A stretch of 21,594 bases of DNA from Pelomyxa schiedti (taxonomy: Eukaryota; Evosea; Pelobiontida; Pelomyxidae). Below the pieces are notes generated by a model. It worked only from the letters and a program-made list of their open reading frames with translations, ran no database searches and was not told the origin of the DNA. How positions within the stretch are numbered: position 1 is the stretch's first letter; the number at the start of each line of letters is the position of its first letter. The position numbers were made by a program, and so were the translations under genes. The stretch covers positions 6,984 to 28,577 of the forward strand of contig JAHLWZ010001021.1 of the NCBI GenBank assembly GCA_020536535.1, written 5' to 3'. Shown in pieces: positions 10,544 to 20,311 of this stretch.

Positions 10544-11669
10544 ATGACGGTCTTTGGTATGGAAATTACTGTGTGTGTTTTGGTGATGGTGATGGTGATG
10601 GTGGTTGTGGTGACTGAGGGGGCCAGTGTTGTGGTCGTGGCCAGCCCAACATGGTTCACTGGGGTATCATCAACCGTGGAGGGAATGAGTTTCTTGTCAG
10701 TACCAATGACAAGGCAGTTTGAAATGGGTGGTATGTTGTTTTTTTTTTTTGTTGTTTATTATTGGGTACGATGCAGTGGCTGTGTTGTTGTGTACTAACA
10801 GCCTAAACCAGGTAATGTCTCGGTGACTCTGAGGCAAGTATTTGGGAGTTATCCAACAGAAGCCTATGTGAATGTTGGCCCCGCTAAGGATTCAGTAAAC
10901 TGGCCATACCCAGATGGACAAATATACAACTTCACTCTCGATTCAGAGACTGAATCAATCATTGCTCCGGCAAGCGGGAAAATATATATAACCGTGGTTT
11001 CCAAGGAGCCGGAACCGGCAGAGAGCTTATTTAGCTTGGAAGCTAGGCTCATATCCGACGAATCGGCGTTATACTACAAGGAGAAACCAGTCAGAGAAGA
11101 AAAAGAAGCCGAGGTGGAGACACCTATGTATTCTAGATTTGCCCCGGTGTCCCTTGCAGTACCTCTCAATCAATGGGTATCCCTCAACTATCGTCCATTC
11201 TTGTTCTAATTTTCTAGCACAGTCAGTGCAGTCCATTATATACCCGGATCAGGCGGGGCTCCTCCAGCAGTGGGGAAATACCACAGTCTGCTTAGAATCA
11301 GTTATAGAAGGACCTTTCCAAAATACTACCTTCAAGCAAATGGTTTGGAGCAAGGAGTAACTTGCCAATTGGTGCACTGAACTCCGCAATAGGTTTCGAC
11401 TGTTCAGGGTACGACGAATATCCCTCTGTGGCAGACTAGGGAGGTTGAGTACGATCCAATAGACCTCTCTGGAAAGTCCCTCCTTTCTGTTTCTCATTTC
11501 CTCAGTCTCCCGACAGAAATTGAGGTTAATCTATACTCGGATTAAGGAATAAAACTAAATCACACAGAAATTACCCAATGTGCTTTACCACTCTCTCTAT
11601 GCTGGTGGGAAATCGGGACTCTCCGCCTCGTTTGTGATGGTTGTATCTTGGATCCCTTGCACACAGTAG
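10544..11669 (+). CDS. Secreted family protein, 300 aa, five exons
   Basis: Exons are 10544-10727, 10812-11176, 11223-11342, 11393-11524 and 11568-11669, summing to 301 codons with stop. The signal peptide core (VMVMVMVVVV) is encoded by a GTGATG-type microsatellite. The first half contains VSVTLRQVFGSYPTEAYVNV, an IYNFTLDS turn and GKIYITVVSKEP, parallel to SDIYITIMC in the paralogue at 7628-8808 but without its Cys pair. A charged Lys/Glu insert follows near residue 140. The second half has AGLLQQWGNTTVCLES, YDPIDLSG and the C-terminal block PNVLYHSLYAGG ending VSWIPCTQ. The donor at 11343 is GTTTGG, weaker than the others, but it is the only choice found that restores the homologous frame. 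The gene is convergent with the one at 11724-13020, 54 bp away. Confidence 0.8.
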
Positions 11670-11723
11670 GAAATAAGTCCTAAGCGAGAAATAAATAAAA
11701 GAACTGCAAGTTATTCTATTCAT

Positions 11724-13020
11724 TCAACTTAGGAATTGCATTGACCAAATGTAGTTTGTGTCCAGTGTTACAGTGGTGTATTGTTGTGTGTCAATATTAA
11801 TGTTGAAGAGCAGACTTCCAAATACCTATGTTGAAAGAATGAATACATCACGAGCAAGGCTTATTGCATACCCCGTATGCTGGCACAGAAAGAATTCTGG
11901 TTTCCGGATCAAGAACACTTGCCCAAACAGTATTGTAGCTTTCTTGTGCTTGATATAGATTAGAATAGAAAGATAGGTGATTGTGAGTGGTACCAAAGAG
12001 TTGCGTGAGAAGCGTTGGAGTTGGACTCTTGGGATCAAATGTTACAAGGTAGTAGTAACCTCTGAGCGGATGTTGGGGGGAAAAATTACTCATAGAGCAC
12101 CTACTTGTAAAGACCAAGGCCCCACACAGAGCCACCAACAGGGTCATATTCCATAGTAGCCCAGTCATAGCTATCCGTTATCTTCTTTACAGTAGAACCA
12201 GTTGTAGTGCTTAAACATGTCAGATAGTATGTATAGGCAGAGTGTGATTGATAAGCAGTTCTTGTCTATGAAGAAGACATGAAAGAAAAAAAAAGCCGGA
12301 CTGGAGTTACCCAAAACTCTTCAAGGTCTGGGATGTAGGCTCCTTCAGGTTCCGGCCAATAGTTATCCCAACTTGATAGTAACCTGAAGGGAGAACAAGC
12401 TCAGAATTTTGAAATAAAAAGGGGTCAAAGAGTAAGAGGTAGTAACTGCCAAGTTCCAGAAACTGGTTCAACACGAGCGAAAGAGGGTGCACCAGAATCT
12501 GACAAGTCACCACAGATAAGAAGCTGGTTGGTTGTGGAGTCCCACCCCATTGACATGCTATCATCCATCCGCGAAGCCGATTCTGAGGTGACATTTCCAT
12601 AGTCCAGAGAAATACCAAGTATCGAGCATACACCCTCAGCCGACGAGGCAGACCAATCAATTCCAGCCACAAAGTAGGTTCTGGATGCAGGATCAATTAC
12701 AGAAGCAGGATACTCAGGAACAGCATTCGACTGTATGGTCCAGTCACCCACCTGTGCCACTTTGCCAGTGCTGACATTCAGGGTCCCTTGTGTTGGAGTA
12801 TTTACATAAGTGTTATATTATTGATACATCATATAATGAATGTTTGATTTAAAATTTGAGTAGCCAACGCTTATGAAAAAAAAAGTACTACAGTAAAAAT
12901 ACCGAGAAAGTAAACGTCGCCAATGGAAGCAACTGTATAAATTGTCCCACAATTAACAACCACGGCAACAGCCGACAACAACACCAACATCACCGCCGCG
13001 GCTACGCGCACTCCCGGCAT
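11724..13020 (-). CDS. Secreted propeller-like repeat protein, 327 aa
   Basis: Exons are 13020-12903, 12786-12447, 12383-12311, 12265-12105, 12061-11872 and 11825-11724, summing to 328 codons with stop. A signal peptide (VAAAVMLVLLSAVAVVVNC) leads into about six units in which a Trp or Tyr/Phe strand is followed by a D-P turn: YPASVIDPASRTYFVAGI, MSMGWDSTTNQLLICGDL, DWATMEYDPVGGSVWGLG and TVWASVLDPETRILSVPAYG. Units of this size and pattern suggest a six-bladed beta-propeller acting outside the cell. No catalytic or metal site is evident. It lies head-to-head with the scramblase gene over 113 bp and tail-to-tail with a secreted-family gene. It does not carry that family's C-terminal block, so I treat it as separate. 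Confidence 0.78.
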
Positions 13021-13133
13021 CTTGTTTAAATCGGTGAGGATGTTTCGTTCTCCTGATGAATCGCACAAACTGACCTTCCGCTAATCTGCACAAGAAAACG
13101 CAAAGAAACGTTTGAGAATCAACGGCAGCATCG
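13021..13133. promoter_or_regulatory. Short shared upstream region, propeller gene and scramblase
   Basis: Only 113 bp separate the divergent start codons at 13020 and 13134. Both 5' UTRs and promoters must fit here, so transcripts may start close to the ATGs. No recognised motif. Confidence 0.4.
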
Positions 13134-14201
13134 ATGGTGGAGATGACGAGCGCCGGTCCGGCACCTGTTGTCATGATGACAGCAGTCCCCGCCGTGGTAA
13201 CCGCTGATCCCATGATTGATTCTTTGTCTCTGTTCCCTACGTTGTTGGTAAAGCAACGAAGGAAAGGTGCTATTTCTATTCTACAGGGTTTTAAGACCCT
13301 ACCTTTGTTTTCTTTTTTTTTTTTTGAGCATGAAATCTCAACAACTTCGATTAGGGTGGTTGACTGAACTTTGTCTTGGATGTGAGGTAGAAAATGAATA
13401 CAAGATATACAATCCAACTGGTGCAAACCCCAAAGACCGTATGTCTCTATTTTTATTCCGGATACCCAATAACAGTAATACAAGATATGTTACTGGCCAA
13501 GGAGGAGTCATCATTCTGCTGGCGTCAGTGTTGTGGAAATGCAAGGCGTTTCACTATGTCAATTTGGACCAATGACACAAAGGAGGTATTTCTTAACCCT
13601 CCACCAAAACAAGATTTACAATAATGTCAAATTTGGTCCTAAATCATTGACAAAAAAAAGGTTTGCCGTTTTGAGAGACCCTTTAGATGTGGCTATCCTT
13701 GCTGCAAGAGCTGCAGGAATACAATAAACTGCTTTGCGGGTGCCGATTCTGCTAGTCCTGGAACATATCTTGGGTGCACGGCCCATGTTTGCAGTTGTTG
13801 TGGTGTGTTAGTCATTTTTCCGATATATCTTTCTAACCAAAAAACCAAAATAGTTCCTACGTTTGTTGTTTTGGATGAAAATGATAACGAAGTGTACCGT
13901 ATTATTGGTAATTGTTGCGGGTGTGCCACATATACTCTGAATATATACGCACCATCTGGGCCCCATGAGAGGGATGATTCTCTGGGAACTATACAAAAGA
14001 GATGGAGTGGCTTATCCAGAGAACTGTTCACTGATGCCGGTTTGTTCTTGCTTAATTTTCTTTTTACCAACGCTATTTCCAGACACATTCTTTGTGACAT
14101 TCCCAACAGCTGCAAACGGCAAACAGCGTGTATTACTTTTGGGAGCACTTCTACTCATAGACTTCATGTTTTTTGAAAGAAGGAACAATGGTGGCGCCTA
14201 A
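13134..14201 (+). CDS. Phospholipid scramblase family protein, 254 aa
   Basis: Exons are 13134-13266, 13355-13438, 13485-13585, 13661-13802, 13854-14039 and 14083-14201, exactly 255 codons with stop. Scramblase signatures are clear in order: LLVKQRRKGWLTELCLGCEV, ENEYKIYNPTG, AKEESSFCWRQCCG with the paired Cys, EVCRFERPFRCGYPCC, GTYLGC, PTFVVLDENDNEVYRIIG, RWSGLSRELFTDAD and the closing hydrophobic helix LLLGALLLIDFMFFE, after which the family normally ends. Members move phospholipids between bilayer leaflets in a Ca2+-dependent way, or act in nuclear or signalling roles. The Cys-rich stretch near the middle fits the palmitoylation site of animal proteins. The N-terminus is short and Ala/Val/Met-rich and lacks the long Pro-rich region of some animal members. 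It is convergent with the WD40 gene. Confidence 0.95.
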
Positions 14202-14269
14202 TAAATCCATGTTTTTAATAAGGCCTTACAAATAAAAACTTGAATCATATTGCTTTGTTCTGTTCTTTA

Positions 14270-16096
14270 TCAGGGTTGTTGTGGATAGGGACATATCTAC
14301 ATTCGCTCCATGTGAGAAAGAATTCAAACAAGGAGACCTACCCTTATTGTTTTATCATAGGAGCCGCTTATGAAACCAGTGCCATGGGGTATTATAACTC
14401 GAACCCGGTCTTCATGTAGGCTCAATAGCCGTTTTCTGTTCAGGGCAACAGCTATTCCACCTATAACAGCAGAAACTTCAAGGCTCCACCACTGTGGGTG
14501 TGGTTAGGATTCTGCGTAATTATTATACTTAGTGAATATTGGCTAGATTTTATGAATAGTACCCGGATTGTGCCATCTCCATGGCCAGATACAAGGTCAA
14601 CAACAATCTTTGCGCCTGGTGTCACAGCTTGTGACAAGACGGCAACGGCTGAAATGCCACTGAAACAACACGTTTGCTTCAGGCAGACAAGGGATCCACC
14701 AAAAGTGGATGGTCCACTGAGGAAGTTTGTAATGTCCCAGACTTTAAGAACTAAAGTGGAGTGGGAAAGAAGGTAACTCAAGCGGGATTCCTTACATGTA
14801 TCATCAGACCCCGTCAAAAGGAGATCGATTTTATCGAGGTGGATTATGTTCATTGTTCTGATAGGTCCTACATGCGCTCTGGTGGTTTTGACCGGGTTGA
14901 AAAGTAGGAAAGATTTCACACCTGAAAGCTTTGAAACATTCAAATCTGGAATTCCATACGCGGACATATCCATCATCACCTTGGGGATTAATAAATATAT
15001 TAAAATTCAAATACAAAAAGAACCTGTAGTCCACAAAAGAGGAGTCCGGAGTGTGGAGTTGAACTCTGCAATAATTTCTCTTATTTCACCCTAATTTGTG
15101 AGTCAAATAACCACTTGCGTTTTCCATACTTTATGAGCTCCAGATATTGTATGGACAGGTGTCATGTTTGTTAGATTCCACACTTTAACCTCCCCTAAAA
15201 TGTATTAATATAAACGCAACACCTTTGTCAGAGAGACCTGTTCCTGTTCCAGCGAAAAGCAAATCGTCCATAATAAAGAGGGCTTTGACACCAACTAGTA
15301 AAAATAAGACACTGAAGTAAATCAGGAGACCAACCATCGTGGCTTATGGTTGCTGCAAGAGGGTTGGGAGCTGTGAGATTCCATACCTTGACCCTGAAAA
15401 CTTAGAGAAAAGGATACTTAAAATTGAATAGTACGAGTCAGCGTGAGCAGAGTAGAGTCTATTTGCATTGAGTTTGAGCTGGAATGTTGGCCCTAGGGAC
15501 AGTTCCTTTACAACTGTAAAGGGGCTTGTATTCCACACCTTCAGAAACAATGAAAAAAAAAAAAATCCTGCCCTCTATCATAACTACCTTGACAGTGCCG
15601 TCCATTGAACCACTGAACAATAGATTATTGAAAACAGCCAATGAAACGACACATGCAGTATGACTGCTAAGACAGTGAGATGGCATGAGGTCTTTGCCAG
15701 TAAGTTGGATACTTGGACAAAAAAGAATAACCCACTTTCAGGTTTGTTGATTGCCATCATGGCTTGAAGTCTTCCCACTTCCTCCCTCAAAAGAGCAAGT
15801 TCAACATCCCTCTCTGCAATATATCCCCTATGCCATTTTTTTTTTTTTTTAAAAAAGCGATTTTCCAAAGCACAACTAAACACCGGGAATTTCGCAAGTA
15901 TGTCGCCCATTGGCAATACCACACAATAGCAACCCATAATAGATAACAAGGCGGTTGCCGGGACGTACTTGAGAGCTTCGTAGGGGCACCTCTCCAAGTG
16001 GGCGGCCAGCTCCCCAATCCCCCCGTCCGCCGCCATCGTGCTGCCCCCCACGCTCCCTCGCCACGTGCACCCCCGGTGTCCATGCACGCATTCCAT
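14270..16096 (-). CDS. TRAF-type zinc finger and WD40 protein, TRAF7-like without RING, 393 aa
   Basis: Thirteen exons: 16096-15969, 15827-15736, 15691-15588, 15538-15435, 15393-15335, 15294-15238, 15194-15130, 15090-15024, 14979-14922, 14878-14796, 14750-14563, 14491-14342 and 14296-14270, summing to 394 codons. Residues 3-37 form a TRAF-type zinc finger (C3, C10, H33, C37; HGHRGCTWRG and HLERCPYEALK). A short coiled coil follows (ERDVELALLREEVGRLQAMM). Seven WD40 units fill the rest, with GSMDGTVKVW, HADSVKVW, GTGEVKVW, GDDGYVRVW, GSDDTFLKVW, GHGDGTIRWW and GSYDKTIR. This is the domain order of TRAF7 ubiquitin ligases, but no RING finger is encoded and only 204 bp separate the start from the sirtuin gene. 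It may work as an adaptor, or a 5' exon could have been missed. Confidence 0.88.
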
Positions 16097-16300
16097 CACA
16101 AGGCCCTCCTTGACTAATCAGGAGACAATCAACCGATCTACTGGGTCGGCCTCCTTGAGTCCCCTCAGGAGGTTTATCGGAATTATGGAGCGTGGGGGTC
16201 AACTTCCACTCCTGCGGGAACAGGCGAGGCAGGGCAGAGGCCCACACAAGAGCCAGCAAAGTAAACGAAGTGGCGAAAAACCAGCACCAACGAAAAACCA
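16097..16300. promoter_or_regulatory. Divergent upstream region of WD40 and sirtuin genes
   Basis: These 204 bp separate two head-to-head start codons. The base composition is mixed to GC-rich. It contains inverted CCTCCTTGAGTCCCCTCAGGAGG near 16150-16172, a hairpin-capable sequence. No RING-type coding exon was found for the minus-strand gene. Confidence 0.4.
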
Positions 16301-18250
<1,950 letters not shown>

Positions 18251-18365
18251 TAACCAAGTAACTAAGGTTTTTAAAATCACTGCCACGAATATCTTGTTGG
18301 TACCCCCTCCTTCGGACTGCTTGGCGCTGAACCCAAGGCAGAACAGGGATTCACTCACCTGTGAC

Positions 18366-18374
18366 ATGTCGCTG
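18366..18374. repeat. Target-site duplication, left copy
   Basis: ATGTCGCTG, identical to 18785-18793 on the other side of the element. The intact paralogue at 20312-21594 has this string once, at 20582-20590, consistent with duplication on insertion. Confidence 0.75.
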
Positions 18375-18784
18375 CAAAGGTGCGGACGAATATTCGTACT
18401 TCGAATAAATTCGATTTTTTTTGACTATTCGTCGAATGTCGAATCCTGGTACTATTTGGTATTCGGTTCTTTTGTTGTTGTATGTGGGAAAGTGTGCTGC
18501 CCACACTATTGGTGGGGGTAGATGCAATTAATAGGTGCCGACAGAAAGTGTTTGTACCTTGCGTGCCCCGTTAACGTAAGATGCACGTGTTCCTTTTTGC
18601 GACAAATCCGGATTTGCGACAGTCAAAAAAATTCCCTTTCGCATAACAAACAATAATTGGCCAGACGAGTGAGGTATGCACAAGTTGGGAACACCTCGAA
18701 TATCGAACGTCGAATACCGTTTTTTTGTCCGAATATTCGTTTTTCGGATGCCATCCTGGCCTATTCGGTATTCGCGCAGCTTTG
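18375..18784. mobile_element. MITE-like non-autonomous DNA transposon, 410 bp
   Basis: The element starts CAAAGGTGCGGACGAATA and, read inward from the other end, starts CAAAGCTGCGCGAATA. These are imperfect terminal inverted repeats of about 16 bp. Both ends are packed with CGAAT/ATTCG words in either orientation, a subterminal pattern seen in small hAT-like and Mutator-like elements. An exact 9-bp direct repeat, ATGTCGCTG, flanks it at 18366-18374 and 18785-18793, as expected for a target-site duplication. Nine bases fits Mutator-like elements; the CAAAGNTGCG end recalls hAT elements, which make 8 bp. There is no transposase gene, so any movement needed an enzyme from elsewhere. Confidence 0.72.
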
Positions 18785-18793
18785 ATGTCGCTG
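18785..18793. repeat. Target-site duplication, right copy
   Basis: ATGTCGCTG, the partner of the left copy at 18366-18374. Confidence 0.75.
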
Positions 18794-18856
18794 CAGTAAA
18801 ACGGTACCAACTTAGTTTGCCGACTTTGATTCGAAAAGAAAGGTGGTGAGATTTGA

Positions 18857-20197
18857 TTACAAGAAGGAGAGTTGTGTGTTGATTGTGTCAAGGGTGAATG
18901 ACACATCGATCACGAGAACAACGAAGCCAGACAATGCCTCCAACACGAATATCTTGTTGTTCTCCATGACTGCAAACAAGAACCCCCTTGTGCCACCAAC
19001 GACCTGCCGGAAGTGGTCATCATGGTTGATACACCTCACTGGATGTGCTGTGTTGTTGACATCCCACAGTTCGTAGGACTGGCTGTATCTGAAACCAGTG
19101 CAAAACAGGGATTCACTCACCTGTGACATGTCAGTGCAGTGTGTTGCAAGCTGAGTACTTGTACCAGTTATCGATTCCACCGTGTAGACAGTATCTTGGA
19201 TGTTGTGGCAAATGAACACCACCTGGCCAGTTCTCTTCCTCACGATGAGTGCTCGAATGTAAGCGTCCACCATTGGAGTGGGGCACTTTGTTGTGCTCAA
19301 CACTGCCAGCTTCCCGGTTCTGTGTGTCTGATCCAGGTCAACAAGGGTGAACACTGCCAGCCCAAATAGATTCTCGTAACTCAACAGCAAAGCCTCGTCA
19401 CGATCCAAATTGTTGAGCTCCACAAAAATTCCATGGACACTCAGAGAAATATAATAATCAACGGGGACAACAACTGTAGGAACAATTTCCACAGCAGGGT
19501 CACTTTCATGTGTCGAGGCACTTTTGTGGGTGCTTCCACACTGAGCGTGTTGTGGAAGCTTAGATAGGAGCAAGTCATAGAACGTGGGTGAGTCACGACC
19601 ACTCGGGGTGCAGTCAACAGCCCACCTGCTGTTTATTCCCCGGAAGTCACTATCACATTCAAAACTGTACTCCACAAGTGGGGCAGAAGAGGAAGACTGA
19701 GACCCCAGAGTACCAACACCCACACCAGCACAATCACGTATGTTGTTGTTGTTGCTGTGCGCTGTGATCACCGATGATGACTCGTCACGGCTCAGATAGA
19801 CACTGGGCCCAATCCACTTTTCGTCTCCAGACACACCACGGACCTGATGCACGCCCCTGCACCCACTCCCATAATGGCGGTTGTCACACACTCCCAGGGT
19901 CGAGGCGGACACGGACAGCGACGCCACGAGGCTCCCGGCGCGCACGGACCCGCGGCGGCCGTGGCGCCGCGGAACCGCCACCACGACCAAGGGCACGGCG
20001 GCGGCGGGCCCCACCACGAAGTCGCGCCACAACAGGAGCAAGAGCGGCGGGGTGGCGGCGATGAGGCGCGGGGGGCTGGCGGCGCCGCAGCGGGGGTGGG
20101 TGCACAGCACGAACGACGCGAACTGGTCCCGGCAGTTGCCTGCTGTGGCCCGCGCGCTCTTGATCCCAATTTCGGTGGCTGGGCGTGGCCGAGACAT
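18857..20197 (-). CDS. Lineage-specific paralogue family protein, 446 aa, no introns
   Basis: One uninterrupted frame runs from ATG 20197 to TAA 18857, unlike the intron-rich neighbours. I do not recognise the family. The N-terminus (NCRDQFASFVLCTHPRCG, then a hydrophobic LLLLLWRDFVV stretch) is encoded by very GC-rich DNA. The remainder holds short beta-strand-like units: RALIVRKRTGQVVFICHN, TDMSQVSESLFC, SYELWDVN, FRQVVGGTRGFLFAV and NNKIFVLEALSGFVVLVIDV. The spacing of these suggests a propeller or similar repeat fold, but no WD40, kelch or catalytic motif is clear. An Asn run (NNNN, a GTT microsatellite at 19741-19755) is absent from the other copy. It is head-to-tail with the paralogue upstream, 114 bp away. 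No signal peptide or clear membrane helix. Function unknown. Confidence 0.82.
   Translation of the reverse strand: MSRPRPATEIGIKSARATAGNCRDQFASFVLCTHPRCGAASPPRLIAATPPLLLLLWRDFVVGPAAAVPLVVVAVPRRHGRRGSVRAGSLVASLSVSASTLGVCDNRHYGSGCRGVHQVRGVSGDEKWIGPSVYLSRDESSSVITAHSNNNNIRDCAGVGVGTLGSQSSSSAPLVEYSFECDSDFRGINSRWAVDCTPSGRDSPTFYDLLLSKLPQHAQCGSTHKSASTHESDPAVEIVPTVVVPVDYYISLSVHGIFVELNNLDRDEALLLSYENLFGLAVFTLVDLDQTHRTGKLAVLSTTKCPTPMVDAYIRALIVRKRTGQVVFICHNIQDTVYTVESITGTSTQLATHCTDMSQVSESLFCTGFRYSQSYELWDVNNTAHPVRCINHDDHFRQVVGGTRGFLFAVMENNKIFVLEALSGFVVLVIDVSFTLDTINTQLSFL
19985..20118. repeat. Near-identical 5' coding module, copy 1
   Basis: This 134-bp GC-rich stretch encodes part of the N-terminus of the gene at 18857-20197. 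It differs from 21461-21594 at two positions by eye, while the rest of the two genes has diverged clearly. See the copy at the right edge. Confidence 0.85.
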
Positions 20198-20311
20198 CTA
20201 TCAACAGTTCAATTTTGTATGCTTCTGTATGTAGAAAGGGCGGAATTCCTTTGGGTTTTTTTGGGAAAGAAATGCAGAGCAAAAAACAATGTATCACTTT
20301 TTAAGAATGAA

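Larger units (their letters stand above)
18260..18845 (-). pseudogene. Decayed copy of the right-edge gene family, split by a transposon
   Basis: The segment 18260-18374 matches the 3' part of the two paralogues to the right: ACGAATATCTTGTTG corresponds to NKIFV, and AGGCAGAACAGGGATTCACT with the following bases corresponds to MSQVSESLFC. The sequence between these blocks in the paralogues is missing, but the reading frame is kept across the deletion. Beyond the inserted element, 18785-18845 continues upstream coding sequence (minus-strand reading KLVPFYCSDI, aligning with the CSDM or CTDM of the paralogues). The copy has no start and no N-terminus. It lies directly downstream of the intact copy at 18857, in the same orientation, as a third tandem unit. 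Confidence 0.7.

Noticed and set aside
18375-18784. CGAAT-rich region as a CRISPR array or satellite
   Set aside because: The repeats are short, irregular and in both orientations, with terminal inverted repeats and flanking duplications typical of a transposon.
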